Origin: Acheta domesticus
Taxonomy: Eukaryota; Arthropoda; Insecta; Orthoptera; Gryllidae
Reading direction: 5' to 3'
Length of the DNA: 64,000 bases
Assembly (NCBI GenBank): GCA_031308135.1
Contig: JAHLJT010000631.1
Coordinates: 160,060,921-160,124,920 of the forward strand
The position numbers and the translations under genes were made by a program. Under the pieces are notes generated by a model, which worked only from the letters and a program-made list of their open reading frames with translations, made no database searches and was not told where the DNA came from. Each line of letters begins with the position of its first letter. Position 1 is the first letter of the stretch. Positions 56,956-64,000 of the stretch are shown in pieces.

Positions 56956-57136
56956 CTAGTGTGGCGTAGTGGTATAAGTACCGGTTCGTTAATTATCGTT
57001 GAGTATCGGGTTTCGGGTCTCGGTGCGAAAAACGTTTGCTGGTAAAATACACTTTTGCTTGTTTTTGAAGTAGTAGAATAGCATTAAAGACCATATAGAA
57101 GCAGAGCGAGAAAGTATGTGCGTTGGAAGCACCACT
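56956..57136 (+). mobile_element. tRNA-headed SINE with CTAG-family 3' end
   Basis: A tRNA-like head (A-box-like TGGCGTAGTGGTATAAG; B-box-like GGGTTTCGGGTCTCGG) is followed by GCGAAAAACGTTTGCTGGT. About 60 bases later comes GAGAAAGTATGTGCGTTGGA, then AGCACCACTAG, the CTAG-family terminus. The copy at 63603-63772 has the same order on the other strand. Confidence 0.65.
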
Positions 57137-57825
57137 AGTTCTTTGCTGAAGGGTCGAAACAGACGAAGAAATCAGGCACCTTCTTGAGTTACTGGAAACG
57201 GTTTCATGAAAACCAATTGATGCTTTTTTTAAATTTAAGGGCAGTGTTTCATTTCGTTTATTTGTCTATTTAATAAAAAAATTCTAGTTAATTTTTTTCT
57301 TTGTTTTATTTTGTTTTATGAGGTTTCTGAAACAGATTTTTTTATTATTCTATACCAAAAATAGCCATATTTCTGCGATTTATAAAATGTATTAACGTTA
57401 AAAATGTAATGAATAGTTGTGAGTTTTTATACTTCCTTCTTCAATTAAATAATGGCAGTTTTGAGAGTTCCAAAGACTGGTTTCTCGAGGCAGCATACAG
57501 TGCTCCTACGCGCCCGCTTATGTTACTCAAATAGGCGCGCCCACCGGAAGGTTAAAGACAAGTCTGGTACTCTGCGCTTTGCGCAAACGATTTCTTTGAG
57601 CTCAATTCTTCCTTTCTATTTAGCCGTCCCCGTGTGACTACTCCCTCCGTCGTTCATGAAATACTTTGCACCAAGATGCAAGTTTTGACGCAGTAGAGCT
57701 CATTCAAGTTTAATACCATTTCTCTCCGTTACCCGAAATTAACCAATACTTGAGAACAACTTTCCTTCTTACTTTCTCGCATACATACGTATATACGGAG
57801 TAAAACACTTAGTATAGAACAGGAG
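57137..57825. other. Unassigned stretch
   Basis: AT-rich, with no gene recognised. A GC-richer piece at 57460-57640 gives a 61-codon frame without identifiable domain. Confidence 0.4.
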
Positions 57826-58165
57826 AGGTGTATCAGTGCATCAACTGATATCATTGTAATGCCTCTGACCTGGAAGTCCTAGAATCGAGTCCCGATGGTA
57901 GCTAGGCTAGAGTCCCGACGAGTTTTGACAGTAGCTAGACAGCTAGGACGAATTCAGCCACTGTCAGGAGGAAAATTCTAGCGGCCGGCTGCTTTAATAG
58001 TTTTCCATGGTTTCTCTGATCATTTCCAAGCGAATCCCTGAGCAGTACTCTAACAAATGGGCCACGGACCATACGCGATCTTTTCTGTCCATTCCTTGTC
58101 CTATTCACCACCTCACTTACACACACTTACACTCATGCGCTGCAATACCACATAGGCCGGAATCA
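57826..58165 (+). mobile_element. tRNA-headed SINE (family B)
   Basis: The head has a B-box-like GAATCGAGTCCCG at about 57880. The body contains ATTCTAGCGGCCGGCTGC, GTTTTCCATGGTTTCTCTG, CACGGACCATACGCGATC and CTTGTCCTATTCACCACCTC. The same body, reversed, lies inside the hAT element at 41245-41430. Confidence 0.7.
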
Positions 58166-58189
58166 CTAACAAGAAAGAAAGTCGTAATA

Positions 58190-59485
58190 TAAAGAAAATT
58201 ATGTAATGCTGCGGCAAAAAACGGCGATTTTTGGACAGGAAGCTCGTATTGTGGTGCCCACTGAAAAAGTGGACAAATACTGTTCTAAAATGTAGTAAAT
58301 TACTCCCTCTGACACGTGAGATAGTAATATTTCAGAAATTAGGGGTACTTGATTCCGAAAAAGTGTTTTTTTTCTTCAAAATTCTGTCCGTCCCTCTGTC
58401 TGCCTCTGTTTGCATGGTTATTTACGTAAGTAAATAACACTAGCGCCTAAACTATACGTAGGATGTTATCCAAACTGAATAAATCCCTGTCGATTTGGCC
58501 TCATTCGGTTTTGAAAAACTTTAAATAATTTTGGGGGGTTCTTTACACGAACCACTGGATCATTTTAAACATTTTCTCAAAAATGGCTCCAAATTTTACT
58601 TTAGAATTTCTTGTAAGAATAGAGTGAAATACACTTATAAATGTTGTTTATTTCACCGGTTTTTTTACTGTTAACTGTAAATTTTCCAAAATTACAAAAG
58701 TTTGAATTTTTCGTACAACTTCCGGCGCTTCCTGCGGCTTTCTACAACTACGAAATTGAAGACATAGATTTTTTCTTTCAAGTAAAATTTATTTTATAGA
58801 ATTATTCCTTCCATTACGATAATGTCCCTTTTTTAAATTTTTTTTTTAGTTTTCGCGCGTGCAAAATGTGCTATATTTAAAAATAGCAAAAACAAGACTT
58901 TCTCAAAAACGGCTTTAAAATGTTTCTTTAAACTTTTGACTGAGGCAGTGCTTAATGCACCCTATAATATGGCATTAACGTCATTTTGCTGTATTCTTTT
59001 GTCTTTTTCAAAAATTACTCAAATGTAATTGTTTTGGCAATCTCTCACTCCTTTAATATGGACATTTCCAACGATTTGTGTACTTTATTGCGTTTGTGAA
59101 TGAATGTGGTTCAAATTATTTCCAATAAAGTTTATTCATAACTGAAAAGATTTAAGAAAAGAGATGAGAAAAGGGGCTTTAAATTTCGGATTTGCAGTAA
59201 CGCATTAACCCTATTTTCTTAGAAACGGCTCCAAAGTTTTCAACAAAAAAATTTTTATGGCCGTTACTTTACTCTTTCAAAATATTCTCAAAGTGACATT
59301 TTGATTCTATAATTAGGAAATCGAAAACTTGAGAAAATTTTAAAAAAATTTATTTTGGGTGGCCATAGATGCACACAACAATGTTCACACAAGCATGTGG
59401 GAAGTCCCAAAACCTTACCAAGACAAAAGAAATTAGAAAACTAACTAGTTCGAGAAAGTATGTGCCACTCTGTAGCACCATAAGT
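58190..59485 (-). mobile_element. CTAG-family element, reverse orientation
   Basis: It begins with the central block in reverse (AATTATGTAATGCTGC, then CACGTGAGATAGTAAT). It runs through all arm blocks and ends GTGCCACTCTGTAGCACCATAAG at about 59485. It is among the more complete arms (about 1.3 kb); diverged and non-coding. Confidence 0.75.
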
Positions 59486-59849
59486 TTGCTATTGTAACTG
59501 TATATAGAATAAATCACACATTTGTCAATGAAAACTGTGAAATTATCATTTTTTAAATAGATATATTAGATGTATTGGCACTGAAGCCATGACGCAGTGC
59601 ACGTTGTACAATGTGATATTGGAGACCCCGGTTGAAGTGGCTGCATAATAATAATCATTGTTTACTAACAGTATCACGGAATGGAGATACACCACAGCCA
59701 ATTTTTTTTCTGTTATCTTCTAGCTAAGGGTAATCCTCGAATCCACTCCTCTGATGAGCGCAATTTGTGAATTTGAACCCAAAGTTAAGCTGAACCACGA
59801 TTTCCTCCATTTGCAGATTACTTTCGATTGAGAATACGAGCGTAAGCCT
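59486..59849. other. Unassigned spacer
   Basis: No gene recognised. A possible weak tRNA-like remnant at 59590-59645 (GACGCAGTGCACGTTGTAC ... GGAGACCCCGGTTGAAG) is not called. Confidence 0.35.
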
Positions 59850-60295
59850 ATCATCTGCTTCTTGGGGCGTCTGAATACGTGGCACTGCGTCCTGCACACT
59901 TACCAGGACGAGGGCGGCAGCGCGCTGCAGCGGTGGGGAGCCCTCGCAGGAACAGCTGGAGTGGCGCCGCCGCGGACACTGAAGTAACTTTCGCAGGTCA
60001 CACAGTCAAAAAGAAAAACGTTGCCGTGTACGACCGGGCGGCCTTGGAAGCAACGCTAGGTCTCGGGTTCGCTCTTCGTCGCGAAACATTGACCAAGATA
60101 ATATATAATGGAAAGTATACTCACACACACACAAAACTTGTAGAAATAACATATCTAATTCATTTTCCTGTTCTTTGCGAACTCACCGATTGGTACGTTT
60201 GCCTTTGGTGCCTTGCTATTTGAGGTCTCATATTAGGTCTGTTGCTATTAACTAAGTCTGCAGATAATCTCATTTTAAAGTCGAAATTAAGTTAT
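59850..60295 (-). promoter_or_regulatory. CpG-rich duplicated segment, copy 2, with splice donor
   Basis: It matches 35697-36130. The minus-strand donor here is CTG|GTAAGT at 59904/59903, also a strong consensus and at the same position as the GTGAGT of copy 1. Weaker similarity continues past the CpG-rich core (CTCACCGATTGG, AGGTCTGTTGC). It lies about 1.1 kb downstream of the stop codon of TRPA gene B, in the right place to be the promoter/first exon of the next minus-strand gene. This role is inferred. Confidence 0.45.
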
Positions 60296-61354
60296 AATTA
60301 GCAAGAAAAGCAGCTGTGAATTACATTTATTCACCACTCTAGAGATGATGAATTTTTATACGCTAATTTATTTTATTTCATGCTACCAACGATATATTTG
60401 TTTATACTTATTTCAAAACATTCGTCAGTACTCAACATAATCTAAGAGTGTATGAATATTGATTCGCTTAATCTAATACTGTAATTTACTCTATTGCCTT
60501 CTAATCGTATTTCTCTTCTTTTAATAAGAGTGATAAGTAGTTGAACTTTTATTTCGAAAGGAATTTGGAAAAGGATAAAAGTTAAGAAAACACATTTTCA
60601 TTAAAAATATTTATGTAAAAAATTAATTTGAATCCAAATTAGAGTGAGTATTAAATATGTAAGTTTTAATAAACACAATGTATTGATTCGTAGAATTTTG
60701 ATTACGAAATTTTACATAAAATTAAAGGGTAATAATAGGAGTTGTTGTCAAAAAATGTAAAACGTTTAAGCTAGGACTCTCAATTGTATACGAAAATTTT
60801 TTCTGTAAAAGTGATTTCATTGTTTAATTCGAATATATCCAAATATTTGTTGAAGCTTGTGTTCATGACATTCAAAAGCAAGGGAAAGTTAGGTAACTAA
60901 TTTCATGATATTTTTAAAAACTATCACACCTCCCTTCCTTACCTGTTAAAGAAAAGTGGCCACTCTTTCCGTTTTCACGTAAATTTCGAAAATAAAGAAG
61001 AAATTGGGCAATGTGAACTAGGATTTTTTAGAAGCCCATACTATTTTTAACAAATGCATTTTGAAAATTTAAATAGCACAGTTTGGCTTTGAGTATTTCA
61101 TGGTCAAAGTTGTGTGATGAGGGGGGGCAGTGGACAAAGACCGGAGCAGCGGGGGAGCGGGGAAGACGGCATGTAGAGAGGGGAGGTCTGGGAAGGAGCA
61201 GGCTAGAACTAAGCAGAGGAGGATGGATTAATGATTGATCTGAATATTATTTATGTGTGTCAGCCACGAAATGACAAGTTTATTAGTCTCAACTTTTTGT
61301 AAAAAATAATTAAACTGCAATACAATTCTAATTTTTATGGCTACCAATCTTCAC
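60296..61354. other. 3' flank of TRPA gene B, unassigned
   Basis: AT-rich non-coding sequence. A purine-rich GC patch lies at 61120-61230. The 3' UTR of gene B must begin at 61354 and run left; AATAAT/ATTTTT-rich sequence at about 61300 could hold a poly(A) signal, but none is clear. Confidence 0.4.
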
Positions 61355-62739
61355 TCATCTGATATTTTCTATTCTTCCTCCCCTTTGACATTTCCCTATT
61401 TCTTCTCTCAAAGTATTTAGAAGATGCATCACCTGATCCATGTCAGTCGCTTGATTCTTATCAGAAAGAATTTTAATCGTATTCGCGACGATATCTTGCT
61501 CTATTCTAAAGTCATCATTAAATTTCTCTTTAGTTTCCTTATGTAGATGAGAAAACGTTACTTTTCCAGTTTTATATAAATGAATTTTCTTATCATGATC
61601 GTTTGAAGGAAATACTATAAACATTGGCTGAATGTATTTTGACAGAAATCTTTACTAAAGCATAACCGCATCACTATGGCCATTCTCTCAAAATATGATA
61701 TGAGCTTTACCAGGGAAACCAATCTCTGAACTTTTGCGTCATCTACAATTGCTTGTGTATCCGATACTGCGAGACCACTTAAGACATTCATCAATATGAT
61801 GATAATCAGGAATACGAACACCAAGAATATTACGTGACTTGTTATTTGTACTTGATTAAATTTCAGACTTGAAGCTTCCAATTCTCCAATCATCATTGCA
61901 ATAGTTCTTAATACAGTCATTCCCGGGTTATGAAAAAATGCTTCATTATTTCCCACTCTCTGTCGGAAGAGGATGTAGAAACTCAAGACAAAAGCAATGA
62001 CGAGTAGAGAATACCAAGCCATAAAGCGCAAGAAGGTAAACGAGACTTTCTTTAGCACTTCCAACTGAATAGAGAGAACTGGCATGCGCCCCGATAACAA
62101 CACAAGTTCTAACCATGAAAAAAGAATGGCAATGGCGGAAATGTGTTGTCGTAAGATACTGGTATTGAAGTCACAACTTAGGGCACATGCACAAACTATA
62201 ATTGTCAGTATTTCAATAAAATTTTCAGAATCAGTGGCATAACGCCGAGGACCAGTTACAAATTGCATTATTTCAATTAGAGACAGTACAGCTAGAAAGC
62301 AAATGCACAATATTCGCAAAACGAACATCGACATGTCAATACGAACATCCACATCAATAATACATAAATGAGTGGAGTTCCAAGAGCAGTAATTCGTTGA
62401 TATTTGACATTTCGAAGAAACTACTGAAATATCTTCAGTTAACTTGGCGTCAGTAATGCCTCCTTCCAATTCTTCTTTTAAGATTGCACAACTTGTTATT
62501 TCATAATCTTCATTAATCACTAGGACATATGTAGTGAATAGTAAAACAAAAATGATATAAACTATTAAGTTTATGTAAAAAAACCAACGTATTATGTGCC
62601 ACTTCAAATCAAGAAAACTCCTAATAACGGGGTGCTGAAGTAACTCACGTAGATGATGTGAGCGACTAATATGATATGCAGTATCTATTTCAGTCATGTT
62701 TTCGTCTTGAGACACCAAAAAGTTGTATCGCACTGTGAT
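61355..62739 (-). CDS. TRPA (painless/pyrexia-like) channel gene B, terminal exon
   Basis: The minus-strand exon starts after a long T-tract acceptor (TTTGCTTACAG, just above 62739). It encodes the membrane half of a TRPA cation channel: 'LLQHPVIRSFLDLKWHIIRW' before S1, then S1, a long Cys-containing S1-S2 loop, S2-S4, S5 ('FLRFMAWYSLLVIAFVLSFY'), the pore ('MTVLRTIAMMIGELEA'), S6 ('VIFLVFVFLIIIILMNVLSG') and 'LAVSDTQAIVDDAKVQRL'. The pore GE and the post-S6 'NxLxGLAVSDTQ' are typical of painless/pyrexia. A frameshift at about 61640-61650 shifts the C-terminus: one frame stops at 61615 while the conserved tail ('MFIVFPSNDHDKKIHLYKTG') continues in another to the stop at 61355. Ankyrin exons lie outside the window. 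Such channels sense heat or noxious stimuli at the plasma membrane. Confidence 0.88.
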
Positions 62740-63602
62740 CTGTAAGCAAAAAAAAAAAAAAAAACGTATATTCAAAAAGTGAAACTCCTATTTTGTATTG
62801 TTACTTTACAGTATGCTTATAGGTTTACGAAAGTTCCCGTTACAAAAAAATGCCCCATGTTCAATTTCTAGAAGAATGACAGATCCTGCTGTTTCTTTTG
62901 ATTGTTTTCAAAAGAATTGAGTTAAAATGTTACTTCCGGTAGCGAAAATTACAGAAGAGCAGCGGCGCGCCTTCTGCAATGGGGCAGGGAGTTGCCTCGT
63001 TTCTCGCGTTTTCGGTGAAACTGTCAAGTGAGGAAAACATCCTTTGCAGCAAACTAAAGTACTTCATTAGTATCAAATGTTATATGTGCACTATTCGTTT
63101 CATTTAGAAAATCTATTTTAAATGCATATTTGTTAAAATATAACCACGGTAAACAGCGGCGGAACAACGCACGCTGAACTCAAACCAAGCCTAATATGGA
63201 AAGTAATGAAACTCCTGAATGCTCAATTATTATTAACATAACTAAACTAGCGAAAGCACGCATTCGAACTGCGTGCTCAGAAGAAATGAATACATTTTAT
63301 TTTTAAGTAAGTTATTTTAGCTTCAAAACGCTTTTAGAATGAGTCATGATATTATAAGCACGATCTCCCGGAGATATATGGTTTACCGTTGCGATCGAAA
63401 GCCCAATACATTATTTCACCAAAATGATACATGAAGCCGTTGGCCATCAAGTTATTAGGGAACTTTTTCAGCAGTCACATCTCAGTGCTCAGTCAATTCT
63501 ACATGATGCCCGTGCCGGTTAACCGTGAGAAAACGGCATCAGCATGCTAGGACCATGAGCGATTAACAACAAAATAATGTGCTGTATGGTGTTGGTGTCA
63601 AG
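62740..63602. other. Intron of TRPA gene B
   Basis: Sequence upstream (minus strand) of the terminal exon. No ankyrin exon was recognised up to 64000, so the intron is at least 1.26 kb. It begins with a 16-19 base A-run on the plus strand, the polypyrimidine tract of the acceptor. Confidence 0.6.
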
Positions 63603-63772
63603 GAGAAACTAGTGGTGCTAAACAGCACAAACTTTCTAGCATATTTTAAATCTGCTCCACAATATTACACCACAACATGAACCAGCAACATTTATTTCCG
63701 CACCGTGACTCGAACTCAGATCCTCCGAATTAGCTCACCGTGCGCCTTACCGTTACACCAAGCAGCTATTAC
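63603..63772 (-). mobile_element. tRNA-headed SINE with CTAG-family 3' end, minus strand
   Basis: On the minus strand the head reads A-box-like TTGGTGTAACGGTAAGGCGC and B-box GAGTTCGAGTC, then GCGGAAATAAATGTTGCTGG. It ends GCTAGAAAGTTTGTGC...TTTAGCACCACTAG at about 63611. The order is the same as at 56956-57136. It lies within the intron of TRPA gene B. Confidence 0.65.
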
Positions 63773-64000
63773 TCAATAGTTTAAAAAAAGTAGCGATGTA
63801 GTATTTACTGTGGAGTGTGTTTCGCAAGATTTATGCTACGACACATTCATCATACTGCCCCGAAGTAGTTTTCATTTGCCTAATGAATGATGCCACTAAT
63901 TAGAACACACCGGTGGTTTCCTTGCCCCTTCAATTGAAGGTATTAAGTTAATGCAAGTTTTTGCTATCTTTTAAGTAAACTCAATTACAAAACTAATAAC
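63773..64000. other. Unassigned window end (intron of TRPA gene B)
   Basis: AT-rich sequence, nothing recognised. Confidence 0.4.

Noticed and set aside
8293..62739. Single TRPA gene spanning the whole window
   Set aside because: On the minus strand the membrane exon (61-62 kb) lies upstream of the N-terminal exons (8-9 kb), the wrong order for one gene.

Overview
The window is eukaryotic nuclear DNA, most likely from an insect with a large, repeat-rich genome. The evidence is spliced exons of painless-type TRPA ion channels, insect-type tRNA-derived SINEs, many non-LTR retrotransposons, AT-rich spacers, and no operon-like packing. The order of insect cannot be fixed from sequence alone.

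Host genes. Two incomplete TRPA (painless/pyrexia-like) genes lie on the minus strand. Gene B contributes its last large exon at 61355-62739 (S1-S6, pore and C-terminus, with one frameshift); its ankyrin exons would lie beyond 64000. Gene A contributes two 5' exons at 8773-8981 and 8293-8430 (N-terminus and first ankyrin repeats, joined in phase 0); the rest would lie left of base 1. They look like neighbours in a tandem array separated by about 52 kb of transposon-filled DNA. Between them lie two copies of a CpG-rich segment (35697-36130 and 59850-60295). Each carries a strong minus-strand splice donor, so they may be duplicated promoter/first-exon units.

Mobile elements, left to right. 1-8 kb: LINE scraps, a 74-bp tandem repeat, a hairpin element, a 33-bp-TIR element, a BEL/Pao-like gag scrap, and nested copies of a long-TIR family with terminus CTAGTGGTGCTACAG (called 'CTAG family' here). 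10.8-20 kb: more CTAG copies, a Dong/R4-like LINE between TAA microsatellites beside a SINE, and a decayed piggyBac transposase. 20-29 kb: an I-clade LINE inside an RTE-like LINE, then a nearly complete 5.4-kb I-clade LINE. 31-38 kb: RTE-like and Jockey-like remnants. 38-44 kb: a CTAG element interrupted by a piggyBac-like TTAA element and by a hAT element loaded with GC-rich minisatellites. 44-57 kb: a duplicated SINE-containing unit, L2/CR1-like LINEs (one with a 2A-like motif and a 5' inversion), a truncated Ty3/gypsy element with one LTR, and an I-clade LINE split by an R1-like and an L2-like insertion. 57-64 kb: SINEs, another CTAG copy and TRPA gene B.

Almost all transposon genes are broken by frameshifts, stops or truncation. 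The only long intact transposon reading frame is ORF1 of the 23-28 kb LINE. No CRISPR array, rRNA or convincing functional tRNA gene was seen. Relative insertion ages can be read from exact target-site duplications at several nested junctions. Clade names come from reading translated motifs by eye, not from a database search.
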